Shown: positions 35,285 through 46,905, counted from the stretch's first letter. The stretch: 64,000 bases of DNA from Nageia nagi (GCA_050084985.1 JBITNC010000001.1:3658001-3722000), one strand, 5' to 3'. Notes: generated by a model not told the origin, from the sequence alone. Made by a program: numbers and translations.

Positions 35285-37229
35285 TCAGGCTATCGATGTG
35301 GTCCTAAAGGCCTTCAAGTCAATAGAGACTAATCCTACCTCCAATAGGTGTCTTTGCCATGCCATTACCCTCATGATGGACCTATCTACCTCACCCAATG
35401 CTTGGTTAAGCTGTTGTGATGTGTTGCTTGGTTCTATTAGGGGCCTCATCTCTTGTGTGTCTATCTGGACTACTGCATCTATAAGTATCCCTACCCTATC
35501 ATCGAGGCCTATCAATAGCACCTCCATCTGGGTGGTAACCTTAGCATAAGGGCCCATGCCCCCTCTACCTATGCTTTAAGCATATCTCTCTCCCTGGCCA
35601 TTGTTGTGAAAATAACTAGGAGGGTCTACATATCTACCTGAAAGGTGCTATCTCATCCCTCTACTATTGACCTAACAATCTACTTTGACTCCAACTGACT
35701 CTTAAGGATGTCAGCTAGCCCTGCTATTATTGCACATGCTACCTTAGTTGTCTCCTAAGCTACCACTATGGTAATCCTTGTTGACTTCTCTATAGCTAAC
35801 TACAGTTGCAACTCCTCCACCTAGGAGTGCAGTAAATCCTTCCTTGCTTGTAGCTTGACCATTTGATCCAAGATCAAACTGTGTGGTCCTAGGCATATCC
35901 CCCTCATCCTGAGATGGTTTCTTTGTGATTTCTATGTCCATCTTTTGGGAATAATGTCCCTTGACATCCTCAGGGATACCCTTTCCCTTGTCATTTCCCT
36001 CACCCTTTACCTCTTCCTCTTTGGCCTCCTTGATCACCTCCTAGCCTGACTCCCCCCTCTAGGACCTAAGGGTCTATAGTTGGGGCTCCTTTTTGTCTCT
36101 CCATGATCAACACTACAAGGAGTTAATCCCTCTATGGTTCCCACCATGCATCATAGTTAGGCATGGTGCCTACATCATCTACTGCTAATCTAGCTAGTGG
36201 TGCATCTTGTGCCATGTTAAGCTCTACATACATCAATCTCATCCATGTTGGTGCCTCCCTATCTACTTTCCCATATAACACTAGGTAAGGAGGGACATCT
36301 TGTACCATATTATGCTGGTGTTGGACTCTCTTTAACCTAAAAATATCTATGTACCTGATGTTGTGGCCCTTGACATGCTATGTCCTATAGACATGGGTCA
36401 GTTGTATTGCATCCTTTGCCCATACTGACCCTCCATGGTAGGATTTGGAGATGACATCTTGGGGTTGTTATCTTGCTAGCATGGCCCTATACTAGTCAAT
36501 GTTACCCTCATGAAAGTGTATTCTTAGCCTTTCTTACTTGTGCTCCTAATGATGAGCATATGGCAACTCCACCCCTTCCACTAGGAGGATGTCCCATGTC
36601 ATCTTTGGCCTATGCACAGTTACTAATAATCTATTCGACCTTTCTAGTTGAATGTGCTCCCAGGCCCACACCTAGAGTAGTAAGGTAGTGCTAACTCCTC
36701 ACCTACCTCTGGCCACTACCACTAGCTCACTGTAGATCTATGCTATTAGCATTGGACCCCATGGAAAAACTATCCTCTCTTGGACCATCTAGGTAACAAT
36801 CTCAAACATGTTCTAAGGGAACTTAGGTCTTGAGGAATCTAATAGTATGAACAATGATATGAACAACATAGCCATCATCTCTCTCTATTTGAGGTGTCCT
36901 TAATGATATAATGGGTTGATGAGTACCCAACCATTGGAGAGGTCCCATATCTTGTATCCCTCTCCTATGTAGGGTTTGATGACCACCATGTCTATGGATA
37001 GAATAATCTATTCACCCTTGAGTGGCACTCTAAAAATACTATAAACATCCTCTAACATCATCATCATCTCTACTATCAGGAGAAGGAATGTGCATCTATT
37101 TGGATCAAAGTGCTCTCTCAATGTTATCATGTATGAGGTGTCTCTTATGATGGGGAGAATTCTCGCAGATCGTACAAGCCCCATAGCCTTTACAAAATCC
37201 CAATCTGCTTGGGTAAATGTCACCCACAC
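35285..37229 (-). pseudogene. Plant mobile domain (PMD, MAIN/MAIL-like) gene, antisense within the Tat-like element
   Basis: Translated on the minus strand, 37229-37008 gives MWVTFTQADWDFVKAMGL, then ITLREHFDPNRCTFLL and MMMLEDVYSIFRVPLKGE. This is the LxERWxPxTHTFHLPxGExTxTLEDVxxxLxLPxxG signature at the start of the plant mobile domain. Further down, broken by stops, come FPWGPMLIA-IYSELVVVARG near 36760-36720 and LLQVWAWEHIQLERSNRL near 36680, the conserved WGxAxLAxLYRxL and LLQxWxWEHI segments. A charged, low-complexity tail (EEVKGEGNDKGKGIPEDVKG) and a helical segment at 35557-35285 follow. The family includes MAIN, MAIL1 and many transposon-borne copies. Its antisense position between pol and LTR suggests an element-carried gene rather than a host gene. 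Confidence 0.7.
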
Positions 37230-38589
37230 CTCTATCCAGAGAGGTCAAATTTTATGTAGAAGTTTCAACTGACACAAATTTTGTGATGTTAATGTTTGTT
37301 AGTCATTTTCTAATGTTTGTTTCCAAATTCAATGGTCTCTATGTCTATGTCAATCTTACATGTCCCCTACGATGCATGTTTGAGTTTTGTCTAAATTCCA
37401 ATTTTTCATTTTTTAGTGTGTTTCATTTTAGTTAGAATTATCCTCATGAGGGGTGAATGGGTTTATCATAATCATTTAGGTTTCAAATGACTTGTCAAGT
37501 CATTCAGATGATTTTTCTAATCATCCTTCACTCGAATGACCCCAAAATGGATCTTTTAGGATCGAGATGATTTGCAAAGTCTAAAAATTGAAAAAAAAAC
37601 TGTCTATACATAAAATTAAAATTTTAAATTACAAATCTATAATTCTAATTATCATTCTACAAGCAAGATACATCTAATACATCATTTTAAAAGCAATTAA
37701 CATCATTTATTTTGTCTACATGTATCAACCAATTTAATAGAAAATATTCTTCCATTCATATGGTTTTCCTATGATGTCAACATGTTTATTATAGACTAGG
37801 TTTTCCATTAAGTTGTGTGCTATGTTTTCAAAACCCTATCTTTTGGACTCCTAAAGGATTGAGGTTGCATATTTCATGTCTCCAATAAGGATGCCCTAAA
37901 TCCTAATCATGTCGTTTGTATGTCAATCAATCCAAAACCCATTGGTTCATGCAATGCATAGGGGAGGTTGTAATTATATATATTAGAACCTATGTTACTA
38001 GTCACTTCTCGTATAATAGTTAAAAAGAAAAAATATAATATGACCAAATAAGCATATAAAAAAGCAATAAGGGTTTGAATGTTGACCTTTTTCTAGGTTA
38101 ACTCATCTTTTGGTGGACCTCCCCCTACTAATGCTACCATGTGTGCGGTGTCTGGTTATGTTGTCATCTAACTTCGAGTCCAACTCCTTGCCTTCATCTT
38201 AATCACTTTAATCCCAATGTCAATTCAATAGGTAGATAATCACATTCATAAGGTAACAGTAACAGTTCAATGCGTAAATAGTCAAAATGTGTTAGTGTTA
38301 AATGAACATTAAAGTGATAATTTTTTCTTTTTCTTTTTTTCCCTAATCAGATAGTCTAAACAACCCTAATCGCTCAGATGACTTGATAACATAGTCATTG
38401 CGATGACTTACAATTTGTATACTTTCGATCATGCTCATCGTTTCTTGCTCCATTTAGTCAAATGGTCAGGCATCTTATCTTATCATCCATCACACCTTCC
38501 CATTTGAGGGGGAGAGCTTCACACATGATTTCTAAAATTGATCAAATTTTTGCTTTTTAGTAGGTACATCATTTACTTCATCAAGGGCA
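37230..38589 (+). other. Spacer of the Tat-like element; no gene
   Basis: No recognisable domain on either strand. Short motifs such as tcagatga and cactcgaatgacc recur but do not form an array. Confidence 0.4.
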
Positions 38590-38890
38590 TGTCAGATGCA
38601 TGGTCAACCCTTCTTGCATCATGAATGTTCACTAGATGATCATCAATTTAGCATGATGGATTGGCAACAAATATATTCTAACATCATCATGCTTGATATG
38701 GTCACTTTAGTTCTGCATGATGGATTAGAAATCATCATGCCTAACAAGGTTATTGAAGTTCATCATGGTGGATTGGAAATAAATACATTCTAACATCACC
38801 ATGTTCAACATTATTAGCATAGCACGACATGATTGATTGAAAAACAACATACTTAGATTTCATCATGCTTAGCTTAGTCATTCTTATGTA
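38590..38890 (+). repeat. Degenerate tandem repeat, about 50-64 bp units
   Basis: About four units marked by atgatggattgg-aaca(a)atatattctaacatcatcatg or close variants, starting near 38653, 38716, 38765 and 38829. Confidence 0.65.
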
Positions 38891-38942
38891 AGCATCATAT
38901 GCATGCATGCTACAGTTCTACACTTGGTAGGTCTATGAGCCT

Positions 38943-39055
38943 ATGATCATTCCCTTTAACTGTTAGGGCAAAGTAGAGTTAGATACCCTTTAGCTAGTAG
39001 TGAAAAGCAGAGATCATTCCCTTCAACTGTTGGGGCAAAGTAGAGATCATTTCCC
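38943..39055 (+). repeat. 67-bp two-copy repeat
   Basis: The phrase gatcattccctt(t/c)aactgtt starts at 38945 and 39012 and continues into (a/g)gggcaaagtagag in both copies; the period is 67. Confidence 0.8.
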
Positions 39056-39159
39056 TTTTAGCACTTAGATTAGATTAAATATTTACTTTATCATTTAATG
39101 GTTACTTGATCTACTTATCAAATTTTTTTCACATGTCCATTTTAATGAGATTTAATTTC

Positions 39160-39275
39160 ATCTTATATGACCTATCATGTGCTGAAACTAGGCTTCATTG
39201 GATCCTAATGGCACTTGATTCTATCTTATACGGCCTATCATGCATCAAAACTAGTTCTCATGCTAATCTTTTTGA
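39160..39275 (+). repeat. About 64-bp two-copy repeat before the LTR
   Basis: The phrase atcttata(t/c)g(a/g)cctatcatg, followed by a gctgaaactag or catcaaaactag variant, occurs near 39160 and again near 39224. Confidence 0.75.
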
Positions 39276-39364
39276 TATCATTATTGGTGATTGGTAGTTA
39301 TCATTTCACATATTTTTGTACTAAGCTTCTTGTAGGTTCAAAGCTCAACACAAAAATGAGCAAT

Positions 39365-40542
39365 TGTAAACACCCTAAAATGCATCTTGCTTCATTGATA
39401 GGGTTACATTGACATGTTGGCATATATCATGTGTTACATTATCATGTTGAACTAACATGTATTTTGTAGGACCTTCAACTAGACTGATTGACTCAATCTT
39501 GACCTTTTATTTTTGCTAACATATTTGTCTCTAGTCACTTAGATGATCTTGCAGACATCACAGTCACTCAAAGGATTCTATATAAGCATTAAAAAAGTTA
39601 GCAGGCACACATTTCGAGCTTCTTCAATTTTTGCACTCTTAAACACACAAATTCTACACATTTTCCAATGCTCGTACCTAAGTTTTGTGAGATCATTGTG
39701 AAGGATATGTCACATCAAGAGCATTACTCTTCACTCTTTGAACACACTTCTCCATTTTACATGGATTGAGGTACTCTTTAACTATTTGGGGTTTGCTTGA
39801 GATATTAATATTATCTTTCACTGTTATTTACAAATTTGGTAGTTCAAAGCATTTTTTATTAAAACTTGTGTCCTCTATTTAAATTTATATTTGCATATGT
39901 GTGACATATAGTAATTTTTCTAGGCTAATTACATCCTATGGTTTAGGATAGGGTTTGACCTTTAAGGTCCAAACCCTATGGTTGTTACATCTTTATTAAT
40001 TTACTTGCATTCTTAGCTTATATCTACTATTCTTAGCTTTGACTTTGTAACCATTCTTGCCATGCATTGTCATTTAAGTGGATCTTTGTACATACATTGT
40101 ATTTTGTCAAATCTTTATCATCATTTGTCAATTTAAAATAGCTTTATCATATACACTTATCAATTATCCTTGTTCAAGTATTTAGCATTGATCTTTATGA
40201 GTATTGAATACATTTGCATTATAGGCATTGACATATTTGTGAATTTCCATTTGACTATGGATTAAGGGGATCAAAAACCTTGTAGAGTTGGGGTTCTACC
40301 TCATTTTGGACAATCACAAGATTTAAAGGACTTGTGATTTGAGGTCCCATTTAATCTTTGTTGTTTCCTTTCATATCTAAGCTATTTGACATCATTGAAG
40401 ACTAAGGACCATTTCTAAAACTTGCATTTATAATCATTGTCAAATTATAACATAGGAAAGTTAGAATTAAACAACTCAAAATCTTTGGAGTGCTCATAGA
40501 TGGCTTGAGTATTTTAGGTGTTAGGGTTTTGAGGTGTTCACA
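39365..40542 (+). repeat. LTR of the Tat-like gypsy element (probable 3' LTR)
   Basis: Starts TGTAAACACC and ends GGTGTTCACA. These termini form a 10-base inverted repeat with one mismatch and begin with TG and end with CA, as LTRs do. TGTAAACACCC-type starts are common among plant gypsy elements. It holds a plus-strand TATA box about 215 bases in. The bases either side (gcaat, tatca) do not form a target duplication, consistent with a 3' LTR of a longer element rather than a clean solo LTR. No sister copy lies in the window. The sequence just upstream is not strongly purine-rich. Confidence 0.7.
39579..39587 (+). promoter_or_regulatory. LTR TATA box
   Basis: The motif ctatataag lies inside the LTR at 39365-40542 and would place transcription start near 39610. 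The plus orientation agrees with gag-pol. Confidence 0.6.
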
Positions 40543-40759
40543 TATCATTCAAGTAAAAAATAACAAAAGAATCAATGAAAGGTCTAAAAATATCATTTAT
40601 TATGCTCATAAAGAATATGCAAAACATATTTGATACTATGTCCATGATATTCATAGATGACATCCATGTTTAACTTAGCTATGTAACTTCACTCATTTTT
40701 TTTAAAATTTAAAATCATCACTCTTTCTTGTAACTCTACCTCCAAATTTACTAGATTCA

Positions 40760-40885
40760 TAAGATATCAAAATCAAGTGAATGGAAGTGAAAAGGACATT
40801 AGAAGGGAGAGCTAGGTTCAAGTCTCCCCACCCCTATATAGTGAGGAGAAAAAATCCTATTTGAACATAGGTAAAAAAAAAGTAT
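40760..40885 (+). repeat. Possible tRNA-derived SINE fragment
   Basis: The segment has a good Pol III box B (ggttcaagtct, near 40811), a weak box A-like stretch about 40 bases upstream (caagtgaatgg), and an A-run near 40874. This is the layout of a short plant SINE, but box A is poor and no target duplication was found. Confidence 0.3.
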
Positions 40886-43171
40886 GAAAAGATTACCTTT
40901 TCCCCATAAAAAAGGTGTTTTCACCCTCTACCAAATTAAAACAATAACTAGAAGATGGAATTCAGTCAGGGACCCACAAACACTATAAATATTATGTTCA
41001 TGTGACCATTCCCATGATAGATTTCTCTGGGCTTCAAATGTGAAAGACCATGTGAAGCAATATGTTGGAAATAATGAATTTCAAATAGCAAGAAAAGTGG
41101 AGGAGTTTTTTGATACAAAGTATGATTTTGAGATGTCACAAAAATATAGGAATCTATGTTTTGAATGGGTAAGGGAATAACAATAAGAATTTATGATCAT
41201 TATAGGGATACTTGAAACTAATTAAGTGGAGAAGACTAACTTTCTCCCTCAAGCACACCCCATGGATTGCACATGGTCCTAAAAGCTTGATAAATTCCAT
41301 CTAAATTTATTTGTAATTGTATTATATTATGGAAGAAAAGTTGAACAAATAATATGGGAGGAGACTTAGTGCAAATTGAGTCGTTGGTATATAAATTCGA
41401 ACTATAGGTCATTTCATATATAGAGAAGTCTAGTCTCTTGAAATTCTTTAAAAAATTTATGGGTTATAATGAAGGAATCTCTTGATAAGTGGTTAACTCA
41501 TGGGAGGATGGGTATGTGGAGGTGAATACACTAAATTTCATAATCTCAACATAAAAACTAGTATTGATATTAGGACCATCTAATACAAATGTTATGCTAC
41601 TAAGAGAGAAGATAAACCAATTAAAGCCATTGACTAAGTTCCTCTAAGGTGGTGATACTTTTTGTTGGATCCAATATGAAATTGCTTTAGAATGCCTACC
41701 CAAGCCATGGCATAAAATCACAATGTTGTTAATACATTATCTAACTCTGGAAGAGAGGTATATATATTTTTTGGATATCATATAGATATATCCAATTCCA
41801 TTCACCATCAAGCCTTAGTAAGCATTCCAATATTTTTATATAGTTAATTGGAAAAATCCATTAAGTTGGTTAAAATGGTTAAGCTGAAATTACATTTTCA
41901 CCAAGGAGTGTTGAAGTTGACAATATTACATGTGAAAAAGAAAGAAGGTTTCAAAAGGATGGAGAATACAACTCATAAAAACAACCTTCCTATAACAATG
42001 GTGGAATTACTTTTGGGAGATTCTAAGAAGGAACCAACAAGTATAGGTAGTAGATGAAAAAAACTTTCACTATAATGCAAAGAATTCTTAACCTCTGAAG
42101 AGGAAGAGGTAGTTCCATCTTAGGAGAGAAAAAGGACATGAAAGATGCAGATGGAATAAGCTTTTAGTCTAGTGAAGGTCAACATGCTATCAATAAGAAT
42201 CAAGGAATCTGAGAAAACAAAGATTATTGAGGATTCTAAATAAATGTTACAACCTAACTTATAGTAGAGTTAAAATATAGAGAGAGAGGAGTCAATAAAA
42301 AGAGAATATTATTAGAGACAAGGGTCAACTTGAAGTTGTTGAATAAGTTATCTCGCACACTAGTAAGCACAATCACATGGCTCAAACTACTACCAATTGA
42401 AGTGTTACAATATGTGAAAACCTCTCGAGAATTATAGAAGAATGTGAAGCCCTAGGAGGTTGAGGAAGTGCCTCTAGATGATGGTAAATAATAGAAGTTC
42501 TTCTAGTGTTTTGGTCTAGTTTCCTTCTTTAAGCACTTTTTATTTAGCGGATAGTATAACAATCTTTATGAGAATAATCATTTTTTGTAATATAAGGTCG
42601 TAAATAGGTTGATGATTAAAATGTTTATCATACAACCAACCTATTTTGTACAGTTTTGAGGACCTCGAAACCTCCATGACTAATAAAAAATAAAACCCAA
42701 TAAATATATTTAGTATTTTATAAGAATCAACCTTATAATTATAAGAATATTATGTTTCTAAGATAGTATTTAGTATGAATATATTAAATTCTCTAGAATG
42801 TTGAAATGTGAAACAATATTGAATATAATAGAAATTAATTAATTCTAATTCATTAACAAACATAAGTTTAGAAAAAAAGCAATAACTTATTATTATTACC
42901 AACGTTGAGTATGTTTACATTAACCTTACTAATGGTTGGCACTAAATGCTGCAATTTTTATCTTTTTAAATATTTAAATTGGGAAAATAAACACGAAGAA
43001 ACTAATAGGTATATCATAAAGGTTAATAATTTTTTAAGACAATTATATTAATAAATTATTCATTTTGTATTAAACCATAAAGGTTGGAGATTCATTCAGT
43101 TGTTCGAAGAGTGTGTGATAAGAAGGTGAAGTATATTACAATCTAGTAAAGCTAATAAAGATTTCAACAAA
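40886..43171. other. Unassigned; possibly LINE-related sequence
   Basis: Plus-strand frames hold scattered short coding-like stretches (for example 40990-41180 and an open stretch at 41848-42057) but no domain I can name. LINE ORF2 sequence follows at 43.8 kb, so part of this could be an eroded LINE ORF1; that is only inference from position. Confidence 0.3.
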
Positions 43172-43263
43172 ACGACCTTATCTTGGTAGAAAGAAGGATT
43201 ATAGTGGGATTTAAAGTTCCATTCGAAATCCTTAGGTTGCTGGTTCGAATTCGGCAGGTCGAA
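43172..43263 (+). pseudogene. tRNA-Tyr pseudogene retaining its intron
   Basis: The segment can be folded against plant tRNA-Tyr. The acceptor arms acgacct (43172-43178) and aggtcga (43256-43262) pair at six of seven positions. The anticodon stem is aagga (43194-43198) with tcctt (43229-43233). The T arm is gctgg-ttcgaat-tcggc. The loop holds ATA (43201-43203) where tRNA-Tyr has GTA. A 23-base insert (43205-43227) sits between positions 37 and 38, exactly where nuclear tRNA-Tyr introns lie. The D arm has lost about four bases (tatcttggtaga instead of tagctcagttggtaga), so it cannot fold normally. The intron argues for decay of a genomic tRNA gene rather than a copy of mature tRNA. Confidence 0.8.
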
Positions 43264-43789
43264 CGGGATTTGCTTTTTTAATTCTGCAACGTCTCTCTTG
43301 TAAATTTGTTAATAAAGTACAACGTTATGTTTAATAAGTAATACTATAGAGATGAAAACATAAATATGTATAACGATTACTTAAATGATGTTTTATATGT
43401 ATATATAAAATAATAATTTATAAATTATAAAAATGATTTAGAAAGTGTTGTGATAATTTATATATATTTTAATAATATTTTATAGGAATAAAATATTGTT
43501 TAAAGAGATCCTAAATGTTTTTGGATTTTAGTTTTTATAGGAAGAAATGATATATTTAAAATTGTTCGGATATTATATGTATGCAAATGAAAAATTGAGT
43601 TATGGTGGTTAAAGATTACTCTAAAATAAAGATTAATCATATTGCCTTTAATGTATTATTGGTTAAGGTAGGAAACCCTCATCACATGTGCACATATTAG
43701 TAATAGTATGCATAGTGTAGGAGTTATGAATAGATCTAACCTAAAGGAAGGCAAGGCTTGGGGAGATTCTAATTAAGGAGATTATTTTG
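43264..43789. other. A+T-rich spacer, no gene
   Basis: Nothing recognisable; several poly-T and AT-alternating runs around 43380-43480. Confidence 0.4.
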
Positions 43790-45130
43790 TCCATGTTGTT
43801 GGCAAAATAAGATTTGGCCATCCCAAGATTCAATCTTTCAAAAGGTAAATCTTATAACTCATTAGAATTACAACAAAATGACCCAAAACCAGTAAGTTTA
43901 AAGAAAGAGAAATTACAAAGGGAAAGAAAAAACTTTGTTGAGTCTAGTAGCATGAAGGGTTTGGCCTCAATTTCTCCCAACAAAAATCTAAGTGAAAATC
44001 CTCTCATGGAATGTGAAGGGTTTTAATAACAAACCTTATTAAAATGTTGCTAAGAGATATATAATGAATCAATACTAACTTATGATTCTATAAGTGACCA
44101 AATTCTTGGAAGAGTATTTGCGATGTATAATACCAAGGATTTGGTAGGACTATGGTTACCTAGCCATGGATTCCAATAGAGCTCTTGGAGGGGTAACATG
44201 TCTTTAGAATTTATGTGACTTAAATATTCATTTGTCCTATGGAACCATATTAGTTTCGTTATGTGCTAATAGGTGGAGATAAACTAGGGAGCAACTAACA
44301 TTAATAAATATTTATGGAATCTTAGATAGAGGGTATAAAAGATCCAAGTGGTGATTATTGACTATATGATTACTTAGCTCCATGAATATGAAATATTTCT
44401 TGGAGATTTCAAAACTATCATTAGCCAAATAAAAAGATAGGATGGATGAGGTAATTGGAACTCTCTGCATATTTGATGAAGTACTACATGTTTATCTATC
44501 CATGGTTGATATTTTACCAAATAAAAAGGTGATCACCAAGAATAATCATTATTGAGGTAAGGCTTAAATTACAAATTAAACTATTTTCAATCCATTAGAA
44601 CTTAGATCTTATTTGAGCATAAGTTTATCCTTGAGATCAAAATCTTAAAGGAACTACATTAGATCATTAACCTGTTGATTTTGATATTTTATTCCCAATT
44701 AAAAGGCCATCCCTATTTCACATCCAATTAATGTAGCTTAGAGATCCATCCTTTCAATTGGTAAGAAGGGAAACTAGATCATAATTGAGGTATACACTAT
44801 TTCTTTAAAAATTTTCATTTTTTCAAATAATATTTGAAAGATTGAAATTGGATAAAATTTATTAATATTAATGAAAAGGAGCAAAGTACTTGAAAATTAG
44901 AGGATAATGGAGAAATCAAAATGATAGATCTTTTAAAGGAGCGTAGTTGTAAGGAAATCTAATTCACCAAGGATCTGAAGGAATGGAAGCAAAAATCTGG
45001 GAGTTTTTGGTTTAAGGAGTAGGATAAGAACATAAGCTTCTTCCATAAGATCATTATTTAGGATGAGACCCATAATTTTATCTCAAATATGCTATAGGAA
45101 ACTCTATTCATGCATGAGAAGACCTAGAAT
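43790..45130 (+). pseudogene. L1-type LINE: end of ORF1 and ORF2 endonuclease region
   Basis: An open stretch at 43814-44026 (SKGKSYNSLELQQNDPKPV) is probably the end of a LINE ORF1. It overlaps the start of ORF2 near 43995 (ILSWNVKGFN, the first motif of APE-type endonucleases). In shifting frames there follow LINIYGILDRGYKRSKW near 44300, FLGDFKTIISQIKR near 44400 (the GDFN motif) and VDILPNKKVI near 44510. Near 44985-45080 comes KSGSFWFKE-DKNISFFHK, the WxxxGDxNTKFFH segment that leads into RT. RT itself is absent. Heavily mutated. Confidence 0.7.
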
Positions 45131-45866
45131 CTAAGGTGGTTAATAACTTTTTTTTGGATTAAAAAAAATAACCATCATCTATGCAGTTTAAATGAAATTT
45201 TTAGCCATCAAAATTTACATATACATAATATTATATTGATAGGTAAAATCGAAGAGCAAATTGTCATTCAAAAATTTAATGAAAGGCAACGTAGCTCGTC
45301 AAATTTAAACCTTGGGGTCCTCACCCCTTCGCCCCTAATGCTACCCAAAGCACCTGACATGGTAAAGGGAGGGGGCTAGGGCCTACATGGGCTTGGGAGG
45401 CCTTGAGACCCACATGGGTCCCCTTAATCCCTACTCTTTTTTAAAATAATCCTTTAGGTCTCTAAACATTATCTACTAGCCATTAATGAGTTTAAAAGCA
45501 CTTTATTAAAATAATTTCTCCATTTCCTTTATATTTACACCATAAGCATTTTTTGGTATCACAAGATGTGAAATTTTCATATGTGGCTATGTTATGTTGG
45601 CCTATGGTTGAAAGAAATTAAGTTGTTAATTTTGTATATTTATTCAAATTTTACCAATAGTTGTGTCACTTTCAACTCCATGTCATCAAAATTGATTTCA
45701 TCATGTCAACTCCATATCAATAAAATTGATTTCACTATGCACTTATCATGTAATACGATATTAAGAAAATGGTTACCCAATTGCTAGATTAAGAAAATTT
45801 GTAAGAATCATGAAGGAGTTTCCTTCTGGTTGATTCCTTCACTCATTTTCAATTGATCTAGCTGTA
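45131..45866. other. No gene; short G+C-richer island
   Basis: A locally G+C-richer patch at about 45300-45430 (cctaatgctacccaaagcac and neighbours) stands out in A+T-rich DNA. It resembles in style, not clearly in sequence, the patch near 3570-3660. No coding or RNA feature could be supported. Confidence 0.35.
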
Positions 45867-46436
45867 ATGGCTAACAATATTTATCTTGCAGCTCCAATTT
45901 TTTATGGAAAAGATTTTTAGATTTGAAAAATAAATATGAAGAATTAGTTAATGGACATGGATTTATAGGATATTATGGAAAAAGGTTATGAAGAACCTTA
46001 GGATTGGATCAACCTTGAAGGTGAAGAGAGAAGGTTGAAGAAGGAGGAACAATGCACAAATTGTTTGACACTCATGGCATTGCAAAGAGGTATAGAACAA
46101 AATATTTTCCCTCTCATTAAGCATTGTAGATGAGCATTTTATATTTGGCAAATATTGAATGAAAAAGTTGATAATGTTGAGAATGTAGTGCAATCTTGTG
46201 AATATGGTTATTTGCAAGAAGAGACTTGACCTGTCTATGAGAAGAACCTCCAAAGAAGAGGTGTGTATGCTACCCAAGGAAGAGGTGGCAAGAGAGGATT
46301 TGCTTCATGCCAATGCAAAGAAGAAATTGGAGAGGATGATGAGGAGTGCTTGATTGTTTCAAAGGAAGTAGATGCACATGTGGAGTGCATGAATGAAGAA
46401 TGTATTCAAGAGGGAATCCCATGATTTTGTTGTTCC
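45867..46436 (+). pseudogene. Copia-type gag gene, 5' half (split by the gypsy insertion)
   Basis: Starts at ATG 45867 with MANNIYLAAPIFYGKDF, closely resembling the usual start of plant copia gag (xxxPxFxGxNYxxWxxxM). It then gives MEKGYEEP, DWINLEGEERRLKKEEQC, LTLMALQRGIEQNIFPLI, FYIWQILNEKVDNVENV and RGVYATQGRGGKRGF, then an acidic tail ending ECMNEECIQEGIP. A gypsy element interrupts it at 46436; the frame can be followed into 57509-57650. There are a few stops and at least one frameshift. No pol sequence of this element is present. Confidence 0.65.
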
Positions 46437-46893
46437 TATTATCACTCCAAGAAACTCCTTAGGGTTGTAGGCTAAGGATGCTTGGTAACTAAAGAATAAT
46501 GGTTTTTATGTATTTGGGACAACGGGGTCTTCAATGACTTGTATAAGAAATAGCTCATCACACAGATAAAGATATAGTGCTTTCAGTAAATAATAACCAG
46601 ATCAAATAATTGAAATAGAGGATGGAGAATACTAGTCTTAATTTGCCAATACAAATGAAAGTAGGGCCTAATACAAGACAGCAAGGAATCCTTTAATTTC
46701 AAGCCTATGAGTCCAATAAAGAGATAACAATCTTTATGAACTAAAATAAACTGAAAGTAAAGTACAGAAAATGAAATATGGATAATTTTGGTATTGCAGA
46801 TGAAAGGAAACTCCACTTTATTTTTGTAAAAAGAGTCTATACAATGGCATAAAAATTTTCCCCATTTGAACCCATGTTTCATATCAAAAATAG

Positions 46894-46905
46894 GCATTTA
46901 TAGCC
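46894..46905 (-). promoter_or_regulatory. LTR TATA box (3' LTR)
   Basis: On the minus strand this reads ggctataaatgc, followed downstream by about 450 bases of R/U5. The identical motif in the 5' LTR is the one that would drive the element. Confidence 0.6.

Larger units (their letters stand above)
24251..40542 (+). mobile_element. Giant Tat-lineage Ty3/gypsy element, 5'-truncated
   Basis: Reads in order: gag (24251-27300), protease (about 27630-27930), linker, RT and gypsy RNase H (29500-30600), archaeal-type RNase H (30830-31100), integrase (31500-32581), a long untranslated region with an antisense plant-mobile-domain gene (37229-35285), tandem repeats (38590-39290) and an LTR (39365-40542). 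The second RNase H after RT, the huge size, the antisense extra gene and the 3' tandem repeats all fit the Tat (Ogre/Grande-like) lineage. No 5' LTR or primer binding site is present; the left end abuts an unrelated antisense integrase remnant. Assigning the LTR to this element rests on order, orientation and lack of an alternative owner. Confidence 0.7.

Noticed and set aside
41848-42057. Short Lys-rich plus-strand open frame as a host gene
   Set aside because: No motif, no exon context; probably transposon debris.
45290-45430. G+C-richer island resembling a SINE head on the minus strand (ggtttaaatttga as a box B)
   Set aside because: Box B is too degraded, no box A or tail; similarity to the patch near 3600 is only compositional.
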